DNA from: Engraulis encrasicolus
Taxonomy: Eukaryota; Chordata; Actinopteri; Clupeiformes; Engraulidae
Reading direction: 5' to 3'
NCBI RefSeq assembly: GCF_034702125.1
Contig: NC_085857.1
Coordinates: forward strand, 57,610,426-57,674,425
Length of the DNA stretch: 64,000 nucleotides
Shown here: positions 34,871-45,867 of the stretch, piece by piece
Layout of the letters: the number at the start of each line of letters is the position of its first letter
Numbering within the stretch: position 1 is the stretch's first letter
Program-made: the position numbers and the translations under genes
Notes under the pieces: model-generated
Database searches by the model: none
The model's input: only the letters and a program-made list of their open reading frames with translations
Told to the model about the DNA's origin: nothing

Positions 34871-35235
34871 CTACATTAAAATTGTCTTAATTCATTTGAA
34901 CTATTGCTGTTAGTCGATTAAAAAAATCCAATTATTTAGAGTTTGTAATTAATCAATTTAATGAATCACATTTAATCTCGTATGTTATCATCCTCTGTGC
35001 CGTTCCCAGTCAACAGGCAAAGTCGAGGTCCAGGTTTACTGATGTTTATTTTGTTCACCAGAGCATTCTTACGACATGTAGATACATTGAGACACCCTTG
35101 AAACACCGTAGAACTAAAAAGACAAACAAAAAACACAGGACTAAATCATATGCTCTCAAACACCAAAATAATAAAACGTAAACAAAATCAAAATGACAAA
35201 AGACGAATTTACATACCACTTTTCCCGCTTGTTGA
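34871..35235. other. Unit backbone without a gene
   Basis: AT-rich, near-identical to A 18920-19298. Nothing recognised. Confidence 0.6.
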
Positions 35236-35243
35236 CTAAGAAA

Positions 35244-37323
35244 TAGAGATGTACAGGATCCAAGATCCGGTTCCGGATCCGGCAGGATAATGGGTTTTTT
35301 CAGACTATCCGGATCCGGCAGGATCTTAAGCAGTGGATCCGGTATCTGGCAGTTACCTAAAAATCAGGATCTGGGGCATCTCTACTTTTTACGTAAGCCT
35401 GGGCTTTTCAGTCAGTCAGTCAGTCTTTCACAACCCCAATCGCTGCATGGAGTGAAAGCCCTTTGGAAGCGGCCGTTGAAGGCAGTGTGGCAGTAAGCCA
35501 CAGGGCCGCGTTATCCTATTGTGCAACCGGTGCTGTAGCACCGGGCCCCGCCACTAGAGGGGGCCCCGGACGTCGTGAGATTGGAAAATATGAAACGATA
35601 TTTTGAGACGATCAATTGTACTTTTGACGCATTTCGCCATCCGTAGGCAAGCAGAGGTGCATATGCATATCTTGTCACCAGGCTAGACAGGTAGCTTGGG
35701 CCCCCCAAGACTGTAGCTGGGGAACAGTAGTGGCGATTTGTCACAAGTGTTCTTTCTTTTTAATTTTCGCTTGGCCCTCCTACTGAACCTAGAATCGCCT
35801 CTGCTTGCATGCAGGAATCGGAGGTCTTCGGAACTTATCATTTCAGTCAGATGCTTCTGGTTGTGTGCCACCAGTGAAAACGGTGGCCAATAATGTTTGA
35901 GTTTGATGATGGGCTACTGTCTAAAAAAAGATGCGAGAAAGTCGGCGTCAGCACTTGCTTCAGATTGTAGGCTACGGATAAACTGCTCGGCATGGATAAC
36001 GCATTGAAGAGAAGGTTGGCAACGTTATCCATTTTTGTAATGTCAGTGTTATAATCGCTTATTGTAATTGTTGCATAGCGATCATGGACTTATGCAATCA
36101 TGTAGGCTAAGCAAACAGAGCACAGCACACCAACCTAACTTTATCTTACTCTATAGTTAAAACATGGGGAAATAAATCACGCACCCAACTGCATTCGCAA
36201 AACAAAAGTCTTGCATGGCGCGGCGAGGACCACTTCTGAGGTGTTTTTTAAAAAGTGTTCACAATAATGCTACGTAGCAAGTGCACCAACCAGCACTCAA
36301 AGTTTCGACAGTCTGACAACAACAGGGCAAGCCAATCTAGCAAACACTAAAATGATATAGTCGCATTTTCCTAATTATGGCCATTTCCCTAAAGCACTGT
36401 AAAATGTCGATGCTCTGTCAGGCCTATATCTTTGCGTTCGGGTTTGTGTTCAGTTAAAACATGCCTGGGTACCACTCGCGGATTGTTCAGTTAGCAAGTG
36501 GCTCTTATCTGGGAGAAAAAAACTTGTGTGATAAGTCCACATCCACATCTAAACATTACAAGTTTGCACCGTAGTCTAGCCTACTGTAATGATTGCATAC
36601 TATTGCAGTGTAATGCACCATCTAGATGAAAAAACTGCTGACTTTTTAATTGGTAGCCTATATGATACATTTTGAGGGGATTTCGTGACAGCTTCGCTGT
36701 GGTTCGCTGCTAAGGGGATTCCCCTTCCTCGCGACAAGCGACAGCTGAGTCCTTTGAGACAGCCAGTCTTTCCAAGGCCATTGGAGGTTACATTAATTAA
36801 CACGCGTTTCCCACGACGGTTTCGATTCGACAAATTGGTCGGCAGCAACGTAGCAAAAATAAGAGACTTTTGGTTGTGCTTCTGTTTGGTAGTTCTAGCT
36901 GAGCCGACGTTTACTCTGCCAAACGGTAGTGCACAGAATCTCCTCTCTGTCAGCTGGCTATGCTTCCAATGGCTTGCGTTGCGACTGGTGAACTCAGCAG
37001 GGCGTTCAGCGCACCCTTTTTTGTGTTGGAGTAGAACGTGTAGCCTGCATTCTTTCATGCGTTTTGAATATGGCTCATTATGGTGTAGGGGCCCTGTATT
37101 GCGTCTGCACCGGGCCTCGGCGAGGGTTAACGCGGCCCTGGTAAGCCAATGAGTCTTAAAAATAGTTTGCGGCAACGTAATAAAAAGCGCCCACGTGTGC
37201 AAGTTGGGTATGTGTTTCAACCCTTTCGTAGGATCCGGTATCCGGTTCCGGATCTGGCAGGATCTTAATCAGTGGATCCGGTATCCGGCAGGATCCTAAA
37301 AATCAGGATCCGGTGCATCTCTA
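35244..37323. mobile_element. hAT-type MITE, unit B, with nested hAT element
   Basis: Same element as A 19307-19731 at the same place, with CTAAGAAA at 35236-35243 and 37324-37331. Its 425 bp are split by the insertion 35501-37140. Confidence 0.92.
35501..37140. mobile_element. hAT-type element CAGGGCCGCGTTA
   Basis: Left CAGGGCCGCGTTATCC and right TTAACGCGGCCCTG, with the 8-bp duplication GTAAGCCA (35493-35500 and 37141-37148). Unit A shows the empty site near 19546-19553. 1640 bp. The longest frame (minus, 36600-37220) crosses the element end and shows no hAT transposase pattern, so I treat the element as nonautonomous. Confidence 0.92.
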
Positions 37324-37358
37324 CTAAGAAAGGACTTGGAGACTTGAGATTACTCTTC

Positions 37359-38623
37359 TTAACACATTGACTACCAAATCACTGGAAAACCCGTTTTTAA
37401 TTCCCATGTGTTGGCTCCCAAAACTGAAAAACCTGTTTTTGAGGTTTTATTGCATATTTCATAACTAGACACCTCAATGCTTATTGTGTGTGATTTTGGG
37501 AGCTCTGTGATGAGTAGAACAGACATAGATGACAGTCAAAAGTTTGTGTCATCATCTGGACATTTTAATCACAACACCAGGATCGGCGCCAACCCAAGAA
37601 TATTTTTCATAACTGTAGCCTACTGTATGGAACTGTTGGTCGGTTATGTCACTGTTGTGCCCTTCCCCCTCTCTGTGTAGCCTACACTTTGCCAAGTGTC
37701 TGCAATGCTGTCATCTTTATAAACACAAGGATCGTGTTTGTATGTTGTTTCCTTAGTGCTACAGTAGGCTACAGTCAGCGTCCACTCTATGGCGCTTTAT
37801 ATTATGGTTCACACAATAATTAGCGTACAGAAGACAACACTTTCACTTCGACTGAACACACCTGGGGAATAATGCAAACCTTGGCCAGATCCTCCATACA
37901 CATTGTGATTGGATTATTACCCTTACCTCGGATTTGATCGGCAACCAGATAAGTTCATTCTCATTTTGTTCTTTTATTACCCCCATGATGAAATTTGAGG
38001 CTGTGGTGAACAGCAGAAGCTGGCTGCTACTGTCGGTGAAGCTAGCATCGCTATGTAAACAGTTGCACGCATGCATGGCACAGCACAATCAGCTGTTTCC
38101 CCACACAAGGATCGGAGACAATAAACGCATCCGATTAACGGATTTTGTTGTAGACGTTGGACTAAATGCCTTTAGTGACGTGTTTTTGAATATGTTTTGC
38201 CTACTGCGTGTGGTGGTGTGACTACGACCCGTTTCGTGTGGTGTGTGCAAAGACTAGTTGTGCAGGAACAGACTGTACACAAGGAACTGAAACGTACTTC
38301 TGGAGGCGAAAATGTGTTTGGTTGATTGATACATTTGGAGGGGGAGGTGGCAGAGCAGGAGAGACGTGTCTAGTACACCAATACTCCGTGAAAAAGCGCA
38401 AGATTCTGAAACGACCCACGATAGCTCGACAATGAAAGCACGTACAGACATGCGGTTTTCGCGCACTAAGAGGTGAAAGTCTCACCTTTCAAACGAGCCA
38501 AAGCATGTTGCAGTGGCCATATCACATAATATGCTATGACTGTACAAAAAACACCTAAATGGTTTAGAACGCTGGGAGCCTACGACATAATTCTGAAAAC
38601 ACCCCTGGTATTCAATGTGTTAA
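37359..38623. mobile_element. TTAA-flanked piggyBac-like MITE, unit B copy
   Basis: TTAA 37359-37362 plus CACATTGACTACC; right ATTCAATGTG plus TTAA 38620-38623 (coordinates include the duplications). It is the uninterrupted counterpart of A 19767-27254. It carries short conserved frames but no recognised domain. Because A and B both have it, it predates the unit duplication. Confidence 0.9.
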
Positions 38624-39085
38624 AAGGCTTACAACTGTAACGCTTGCCCTTGACTTTACAAGCGCACTTGAACGTGAACTTGCGTGGAGCAACTCACTCA
38701 CACGCTACCGCTTTCATTCATGAATTTCTCTTTGTTTACAAACGGAAAGTGACATATACCAACATGAACGACAGGACAACGTCAAAATAAAGGTACCATA
38801 AAGAAACTCAAAATCACAGCAAATAAAGTGCGTCTGGAGGATGAATACAAAATAGAAATACATTGAAATGTTAAATGTTATGAAAAGTACAAAAAATAAA
38901 TATTTTCTTTTATTCCTTGTTTTGACCTTTTGTGAACACAGACACATCCTCATTGGTGGGATAGTTGTTAGGAGAGAGAGTGCCAAAAGTTGCAGAAAGT
39001 TGCGATGATTGGTTAAAGTTGCGCTATCTTGCGTAATTCGTAGGAATTCACATTCCTGGATCGTCGCAAATTCCTGGACAGACTG
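38624..39085. other. B/C junction backbone
   Basis: Collinear with A 27255-27640. No gene seen. Confidence 0.6.
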
Positions 39086-39189
39086 ATATGGTAGCACTTT
39101 GATGAAGGACGGTTAGTCCGAAACGTTGTGCCATTAAATATTTGGGAGCATTTAACAGTGTTGCGGACCTTTATTTTCTTTTCAGACTG
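39086..39189 (+). mobile_element. Short retroelement piece with hammerhead-like core
   Basis: About 100 bp flanked by CAGACTG (39079-39085 and 39183-39189). The C/D junction lacks it (AGACTGATAAGTT near 63141), giving an empty site. It holds TTGATGA, a stem GGAC-GGTTA-GTCC (39107-39119), CGAAAC, and flanking arms ATGGTAGCAC and GTGCCAT that can pair. This is close to a hammerhead ribozyme core as found in Penelope-like and related retroelements, but the first core base is T instead of C. The 3' part reads ...GCGGACCTTTATTTTCTTTT. Confidence 0.6.
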
Positions 39190-39191
39190 GT

Positions 39192-39356
39192 AAGTTACCT
39201 GCCATTTTCCCTAATTCTGCTGAGCTGTCGTTTCTTGGAGGTGTACACTAATTACATTGCACAAGCACTGTACAAGCACTGTGATTGAGTATGAGGAGGC
39301 GCTTGGTTCTGAATTTAACTCCCCTCTCTAAATGTGTGCGAGAGCGAAAGGATTTT
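39192..39356 (+). other. Intron remnant before zinc-finger pseudogene C
   Basis: Matches the first 165 bp of units A and B, then jumps straight into finger 5 of the exon. The splice acceptor and fingers 1-4 are deleted. Confidence 0.85.
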
Positions 39357-39814
39357 TTACACCAGCAACTTCATTCTGGAGAAAAAGCATATCAGTGTAT
39401 GATCTGTGGAAAGGCTTTTGCCAATTGTACACGTCTATCTGTACACAAGAAAACCCACTCAAGCGTCAAGCAGCATGAGTGTCCAACATGTGGAAAAGCC
39501 TTTGCTCATATGTTCTTACTGACGAGGCACCAGAGACGCCATACTGGAGAAAAAAACTATCATTGTAAAATATGTGGCAAGAGCTTTGCACATGACTATG
39601 CCTCAAAACATAAAAAAAAATTCATATGGAGGATAAGCGGCACAAGTGCACCACATGTGAAATGGCTTTTACAACCACTTGTCAACTCAAGAGGCATTTG
39701 CTGGTCCACACTGGAGAAAAGCCGTACCAGTGCACCTCATGTGGAAAGGCCTTTGCAGACTTGCGTACTCTAAAACAACACCAGAGAAGCCATACTGGAG
39801 AACAACCAGATTAG
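39357..39814 (+). pseudogene. C2H2 zinc-finger gene, copy C, truncated and frameshifted
   Basis: Keeps the end of finger 5 to finger 10. A deletion of about 720 bp (equivalent to B 27865-28581) joins a T-run in the intron to TTACACCAGC in finger 5, removing the acceptor, the linker and fingers 1-4. A run of nine A's at 39612-39620 (seven bases in B) shifts the frame by two after finger 8; the correct frame resumes with MEDKRHKCTTC at 39626. Finger 6-7 residues follow copy B (CTRLSVH, HMFLLTRH) but finger 9 follows copy A (TTCQLKRH). The in-frame ATG at 39285 is intronic, so the apparent 162-residue ORF is not a gene. Confidence 0.92.
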
Positions 39815-40121
39815 TGTAACTCATACCAAGCAAGCAAAATAGCGAAAACATGTTTGAGTTCAAAAACATTTTATTTCATAGTACATGCAAAATCCAAAAT
39901 CCAAATGTCCATAAAATCCAGTTTTTATCAACTAAGGCAGGGGTGGCCAACCAGTCGCAGATCAAGAGCCACATTTTGTAATGTGTCACAGCAAAGTACA
40001 CCTCCAGCATGGGCACATCGGCACACAAACATCACACGGGCATATAAACATGCGCCCACACACCAACATCCCCATCCTTCTCGCACCACAGACCAGCAAC
40101 AACATACACATGGGCATGAAC
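39815..40121. other. 3' flank of pseudogene C
   Basis: Matches A 1343-1625 and B 29038-29330. No gene. Confidence 0.7.
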
Positions 40122-41842
40122 TAAGGGTCGACCGATATATCGGGCCGATATTTGCGTTTATTAAGTGTATCGGTATCGGCCGAGATTTTGACTATAGATG
40201 GGCAGCTCTGTGTTGCTGACAGACCCGCGAAGCACGCTGCTGCGTCACCCCTCCCCCTCTCATTGAGTAAAGTAAACAGCCTTGCAGGCTGCCACAAAGT
40301 TTTAGACTTTCAGACGCATAATATTTTAATGTGGACACTGAATGACATGGCATGTGCATGTAATAGGCCTAAAGGGAGAATGTTTCAGCTCCATCCATTT
40401 TCTGTACTGATTTTAATTCCCTGGTTCATTGTCCAGTCAATAATCACCACCATTTGCCATCTTTTACCTACCGTAACTGTCTACCGGCATATGTTTCAGT
40501 GTCTTATTTCAAAACGCACATTTCATACCGTCATTCATTTATCAACTCCAATCTGTTTTAGCGACATGCAAACTGGCTAAATTAAAATATTGTAAACCAT
40601 TTCTGTACCATTTAACCAACCAGCTCTTCCAACGAGGGTAAACTACTGTTTTTATTTCCCTGGTTCATTGTTCGGACATCTATCACTCCCATTTGCCATA
40701 ACTCTTACCTAGTGTTGTAACGAGTGCCTTCCAGCATGTTTCAGTGTACATTTCCACCGCGTTTCAAAATGCGCATTTCGTAGCGTCATTCATTCATTAA
40801 CTTCCATCTGTTTAGCGATCTCCAATGAGTAACAAACATCACTTGCAAACTGGCTATTTCAATTCATAGAAGTTTATTTGTTTAGAAATACTGTGTAAAA
40901 CATTTCTGTAACATTTAACTGACCAGGGGTGCATCCCAATATGTGTCCTTGCCTCCTCCACTTGTGCTTGTCTCCTCGTCCCGCCTCCTGGCCCCTCCTC
41001 CGTGGAGAAAACGATAAAGTTTCCCAGCTGTCAGCCTCGCCACAACAACTTTTGAGGACAATTGAGCTTTTGCAAGATATTGAAATATAACGCTGTTGTC
41101 AGTGATGTCATCATGACGAGAAGCAAGTGGAGGAGGCAAGTGGAGGAGGCAAGGTCACATATTGGGATGAACCCCAGATCACCGGCATGCTGCCACTTCC
41201 TCGTTCGCAACAAGTGAATGTTCCAATCTGTGTAAAATAGAGGGGTGTCCGCCGTTTGGCGGACCAAATCATTTTGAACAGGGGTGTTTTTACTGGTGGG
41301 ATTCTTTGCAATGTATTTTATAATATGAAAATAAGAACATGGTTTTACTTGTCTATGTGTTTTGTTTGCATTTCTTTGATTTGTTATTTTGGGCTTTTGT
41401 TTGTTATTTAGTTGATTTGATTTATTTTGTGAAAGGCCGTAGTTAATCAAGTACACCTATACAGGTGAAAAAATAGTCATAAATATTTAAACCCTTAATA
41501 ATCTTGGGGTCATCCCCAACATTTTTCAAATTTACAGTCAAGCTCTATGCTATTGTACCACTGTCAAGCCACAGTCCTTTGAATTTTTAATGCCTTATGT
41601 ACCTTTTTAGGTGGCTATAATGAAAAACTTGAAATACTAGTTGCTCAGTGTGCTTTGTACATGACAGTTATTTTCCTGTTATTTTTCTGATATTTTCCTG
41701 TTACTGATTTTTGTCATTTTTAACACTTTTTTAACAATATCGGTATCGGCCGTATCGGGTATCGGAAATCGGATATCGGCCAAGGGTGATAAAATATCGG
41801 TATCGCATCGGCCATTAAAATACCTGTATCGGTCGACCCCTA
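40122..41842. mobile_element. hAT-type element TAAGGGTCGACCGATA
   Basis: Left TAAGGGTCGACCGATATA and right TATCGGTCGACCCCTA, 8-bp duplication GCATGAAC (40114-40121 and 41843-41850). Units A and B carry the single GCATGAAC. 1721 bp; subterminal TATCGG/CCGATA motifs recur. No transposase recognised, so nonautonomous. A smaller palindromic MITE sits inside. Confidence 0.93.
40925..41175. mobile_element. Palindromic MITE inside the hAT element
   Basis: Left AGGGGTGCATCCCAATATGT and right ACATATTGGGATGAACCCC, with matching GAGGAGGCAAG-type subterminal sequence. About 250 bp, noncoding. Target duplication unclear. Confidence 0.7.
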
Positions 41843-41865
41843 GCATGAACATCAACCATCTCTTC

Positions 41866-41886
41866 CTTACACACACACACACACAT
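41866..41886. repeat. Short (CA)n tract, unit C
   Basis: Reduced version of the (CA)n tract of units A and B, just right of the hAT duplication. Confidence 0.85.
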
Positions 41887-41920
41887 TGATGTTACACCCC
41901 AACTTGATGGCCTGACTACA

Positions 41921-42570
41921 AGACAATCCTGAATATAAGATGACCCCCCCCCCCTCTTTTTTTTGCAACTTCATTTTTTTGGGGGGAAAAAGTTTTTTTC
42001 AAGATCAACATTTTGTTTTACATAGGAAAGGGTAGGCCTAGTCAAGCTAAAAGTCTGTTCTGTTCACATTTTAATAAAACACGTGTCACAGTATAATTTC
42101 TATGAGCACTCTTTATAACAGAGCACATTAATCAATTTATGATAACTCGGAACAAAAATTCTCCGCCTCTGTGCTCATTCAGGCGCGTCCACAGACAGGC
42201 AATGCTTTCTTGCGCACAGATGATCATTGGATGTCTGACGACGACACCATCCAAAACTTAACCGAGTGATTCGTCAAATGGCCGTTCATTTTCCACATTA
42301 TTGTTTCAACGGGTGCTGACAGGTGGCCAGGTAAAAAACAAAGTTTTCCTTTTGAAAGTAACTGAACGTGGACAAGCGACAAGTCCATTGATTGTTGTTT
42401 CAAATTCCCACCTTTGCGCTGTCTGCCCACGCCGCTTTGAGTGGCAGCTGATAGACGGCCGACATTCACAGCGAAAATTGGAACATTATTTTTGGTGCCA
42501 TTTTGTCTGTAGTCCGCGAAAATGAGACTTTGTTGAGACCAAAAACATAATTTCACATTCGGGCCAATAG
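41921..42570. mobile_element. Old TA-family DNA element, unit C copy
   Basis: Counterpart of 29441-30099 in B: same eroded ends (GACAATCCTGAATATAAG and CATTCGGGCCAATAG) and interior. Confidence 0.65.
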
Positions 42571-42684
42571 CCACGTGCACTCTTGGGATAGGCGACGCAG
42601 CACAGAGATTCTTGGCTCATCTCTGCTCCAGACAGACGCCTCTCTCTTGAGCAGATGATAATTTGCACATTTATTACCGCCATG

Positions 42685-43590
42685 CAGAGGTCGCGTTAAC
42701 CGACAAATGTCCGTCATTGTCGGATTTTTTTGAAGGATGACGGAAAATTCTGTAGCCTGTCCGTCATTTTGATGGATCATATCGAGGGTGATAATAAATA
42801 AATCACACATTTGCTCTCCTTGATAGGGGTGTACATAAACGTTGTGTATTTCAATTTGGCATGGTTATCAGCGCAGAGACAACTCTGGCTATATCCTTCG
42901 CCTTTCTCCCTCTCCCTGCTTCTCATCCCATGCGCAGCAGCAGAGCGCGCCTTTGCACTTGCTCCAAATAATGAATTACAATAACGATGATGTTGCCACC
43001 ATACACGTGTGACTTCGATTAATTTAAGATTCAAAACGATTTGCAGACCCAAGCCCACTACATTTACCGACTATCTGATTTTATGACAATGACGAGGTTG
43101 TCCTCATACCGCCCTTCATAAAAGCATGGTTTCATATCGTAATCGCCTCAGCCGTCGCTTCACTCCTCGCTTGAAAGATTAAAAAAAAATATGCGAATAG
43201 CATGTTTGCTAGCCAGAACATTCACTCAAAGGCAATATGCTGGTTTAAAACGGCTGCTGGACATGAATCAGGAAAAACGGATATTCAAGATCCTAAACAT
43301 TATCAGGCAACTTTTTACCGCTTGACAAAAGTTGCCTGAAACAGTGCAATTAGACTGGGGGGGCAAAGTGAGAAATGATTCGTGGTATAGAAGGTTAACT
43401 TGGCGATTGAATGTCGAGTGAAAGGGGATGTATTCACAGCTGTTTACTCTCAGTTGGCCGCAATTGCGCATGTGTTGTTCCCGGTGCGGGGTCGCGACCC
43501 CCCACATTGAGAAAGAAGAGGACGAATAAAAAAATTGCGATGAAAGATTTTTTTCTACCCTGACTATGACAAAGTCTAGCGCAACCTCTG
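42685..43590. mobile_element. hAT-type element CAGAGGTCGCG
   Basis: Left CAGAGGTCGCGTTAACCGAC and right TAGCGCAACCTCTG, 8-bp duplication CCGCCATG (42677-42684 and 43591-43598). 906 bp, no transposase. Unit A has one CCGCCATG (4584-4591); unit B has a 22-bp remnant between two copies. Confidence 0.92.
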
Positions 43591-43598
43591 CCGCCATG

Positions 43599-44267
43599 CC
43601 AAAGCTTAGCCTATCTGTGCTGTCCCAGGGGGTGTTCACTCGCGGTCTCGGAACTAGCTAGCCACAAATGGCTAACCCTATCTGAACAAGTGCAAAATTA
43701 ATGGGTGTCAATGGAGTTTTCTACTATTATAATTTTTGTGATTTTATATATTTTTTTGCCCTGAAATATTAATATTCAGTTTGGAACTAGAAATAATAAG
43801 ACCTCGTTTGAGTAGCATTTCGATTATTTTGCGCAACTAGATTATTTTATACTGGGACACAAAGCTCAATATTTATGAGGGCAAACCCATAAACAATGGC
43901 GGGATGCTAGCGAGTACAGGTCGAAATCTTCTTTCCTGCTGTAAAACTAGACACCTGAAAGATTTGACAATACAGCCTATTATTAAACACCAGCCATAGT
44001 GCTTACCAGGAATATTTTGTTGATGAAATTTGTGACTGGAAATTGCAGTAGCAATGTATTCAGCATATGGGCTCCCTTTTCCATTCCACACATTTCCCCA
44101 CATGACAGACTTACCGACGCTCGCCAACTAGTGGACACTCAATAGGAACCGCAGTATGCATGCAAAGCTGGCTATAATGGGAACCAATCAGACTGATTCT
44201 TCTCCCTGTATTCTAGTTTCTCTGGCTGTCCCAGCAGTTGAGCCAACAGCCCATGTGACCGGATTTT
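43599..44267. other. End of the shared backbone and start of the unit C-specific region
   Basis: Matches A and B to about 43956 (GACACCTGAA), then departs. 43957-44267 shows no recognisable gene. Confidence 0.6.
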
Positions 44268-44408
44268 TTCACACCGGTGTGCAAGATCAACGTGGGGCTC
44301 GATTGACTTGGGATGACAGATAAACAGCCGTTCACGGCGGCTAGGAGACACATGGTGCGTCTTAAGTTAAATTTTACACGTTGATCTCGCACACCAGCTA
44401 TTTTCACA
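44268..44408. repeat. Inverted repeat of about 140 bp
   Basis: GGTGTGCAAGATCAACGTG (near 44276) and CACGTTGATCTCGCACACC (near 44377) are near-perfect inverses separated by about 80 bp that include a smaller hairpin (GCCGTTCACGGCGGC). It may be a small MITE; no target duplication was identified. Confidence 0.6.
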
Positions 44409-44876
44409 ATTGAATGGCTTGACGACAGCATCAAAAACTTACAGGTGGTTCGCCTAATCACTGTTCATTTTTCACACTGCATTGTAGCCTGAACTGGTTC
44501 CGTCAAAAGATCGTGGAAAGCAGACCTTTCCTTTTGAAACAAACAAAAAAACCACTGACAAAACTGTACGCGCAGGGAGACGAGTGCGAATGAGAAGTTG
44601 TTCCCCCCTTGCGTCTGTCATGACATTGACAACTAGGCATTCATTCATGAAGCATAGTAACAACGATAGAATCTATAAATATGGACCATACATTTTCTTA
44701 ACCTTATTGAGAGTTGTATTGCCTTGAGGAGTGATGGCCAAATCTTTCAGGTTACAACATTTTTGCCGCTATTTTGTCTTGTCATCGAAAGACGTGCTCC
44801 CTTTTTAAAGCGCTATTTTTAGAACATACAAGGCTTAATTCGCGTCTTGTATTTGGGCCAATACAGTAACAAATGT
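44409..44876. mobile_element. TA-family DNA element, right-half fragment
   Basis: Shares CAGCATC-AAAAACTTACAGG and GTTCATTTTTCACA-type phrases with 61580-62765 and ends TTGTATTTGGGCCAATACAG. The left end is missing or merged into the preceding inverted repeat. Confidence 0.6.
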
Positions 44877-44959
44877 CACACACCAACGCGATCAGGACAC
44901 ATTTAGGCTACTACTGTATGCCTACCAAGACCACAGGGCACTTATTTGCCATAGTTCTA

Positions 44960-45230
44960 ATCAACTTTGTGTGCGCAAAATGCGACAAAATGCGTCCGCT
45001 CCAGACTAAAAAGAGGGGACTGGGCCTTTGCAGTTGTTGGCCCTAAACTGTGGAATGAGCTCCCACTTCATATCCGCCTGGCTCCCTCCTTAGCTGTTTT
45101 TAAAAGAGATCTAAAAACCCATTTTTATGCCCAGGCTTTTATTTCCCCTTGATCCTTTTCTTGTCTTTTAATCTCTCCTGGGCCTTATTAATTTGTTTAT
45201 TTCTGTATTTTTTTTAATCACCCAGTGAGC
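44960..45230 (+). pseudogene. LINE 3' end fragment (ORF2 C-terminus)
   Basis: The frame to 45152 encodes KRGDWAFAVVGPKLWNELPL ... LAPSLAVFKRDLKTHFYAQA, the usual C-terminal block of CR1/L2-type ORF2 proteins. The fragment begins abruptly, so it is strongly 5'-truncated; AT-rich 3' sequence follows. The ATG at 44967 is accidental. Confidence 0.75.
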
Positions 45231-45344
45231 AGACGGAACGTCTTCTGATTGGCTGAGCAGGTGTCCTTTATTCCCCGGTAGCAGGACACCTATGATGTCA
45301 TGCGGGCATGCGGGCGTTCAAGTTGCTTCTTTTCTAACTTTCTG

Positions 45345-45515
45345 GCGAAGTGCCGTTACTAGTTCTATCGCATCTGGTTGTCTAGTCAAGACCGCGTCGT
45401 TAGTTCTATCGCATCTGGTTGTCTAGTCAAGACCCCGTTACTAATTCTATCGCATCTGGTTGTCAAGTCAAAAACCCAGTCGTCAATTCTATCGCATTTG
45501 GTTGTGAAGTCACCC
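45345..45515 (+). repeat. Minisatellite, four copies of about 43 bp
   Basis: Unit contains TTCTATCGCATCTGGTTGT and AGTCAAGACC-type sequence, at about 45362, 45405, 45446 and 45488, with increasing divergence rightward. Confidence 0.9.
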
Positions 45516-45670
45516 CAACATTCTGCGCGCGTCCTTATGCCTCCGATAGAGGCGCGTCTCACTAGATTAGGAAGTGGTGCCCATAGCAACGTACCAAGCG
45601 CAGTGGTGAATCTACCTTCTCACGAAGCCTTAGATCAACATGTTAATAAATTAATACTTATTAACGTTTA

Positions 45671-45708
45671 GAGCGTTCTAAACAGCCGTCGGGCTGTTTA
45701 GAACGCTC
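45671..45708. repeat. Perfect hairpin, 17-bp stem and 4-base loop
   Basis: GAGCGTTCTAAACAGCC, loop GTCG, then the exact inverse. It stands about 160 bp right of the minisatellite. A transposon end is likely; no T-run follows, so it is not a bacterial-type terminator. Confidence 0.9.
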
Positions 45709-45867
45709 CGCCTCGTCCATTATTTCCCTTGATATCGGGACACCTCGTCGTCCGCTATTCCATACTTAACCCACCTCTTTTACCCTCCTTATGTATTGAC
45801 ATTCCTGTGTGATCCCTGTTATTTCACGAATTGATTTAGATTCCAAATAAACTTTGACTTGACTTAC
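45709..45867. other. Intergenic
   Basis: No gene seen. AATAAACTTTGACTTGACTT near 45846 resembles the 3' tail of a retroposed element. Confidence 0.4.

Larger units (their letters stand above)
27700..39191 (+). repeat. Tandem segmental duplication, unit B
   Basis: Second and shortest unit. It is collinear with A except for insertions and small deletions, and preserves the empty sites for several insertions in A. It ends where the same opening sequence recurs at 39192. Confidence 0.9.

Noticed and set aside
36600..37220. 206-codon minus-strand ORF with a 155-codon antisense partner
   Set aside because: It crosses the hAT end at 37140 into flanking DNA and has no hAT or other domain pattern.
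39285..39773. 162-residue zinc-finger protein in unit C
   Set aside because: Start is intronic, the 5' half is deleted and the frame is lost after finger 8.
45671..45708. Hairpin as a transcription terminator
   Set aside because: Eukaryotic context, no T-run, no gene ending nearby.
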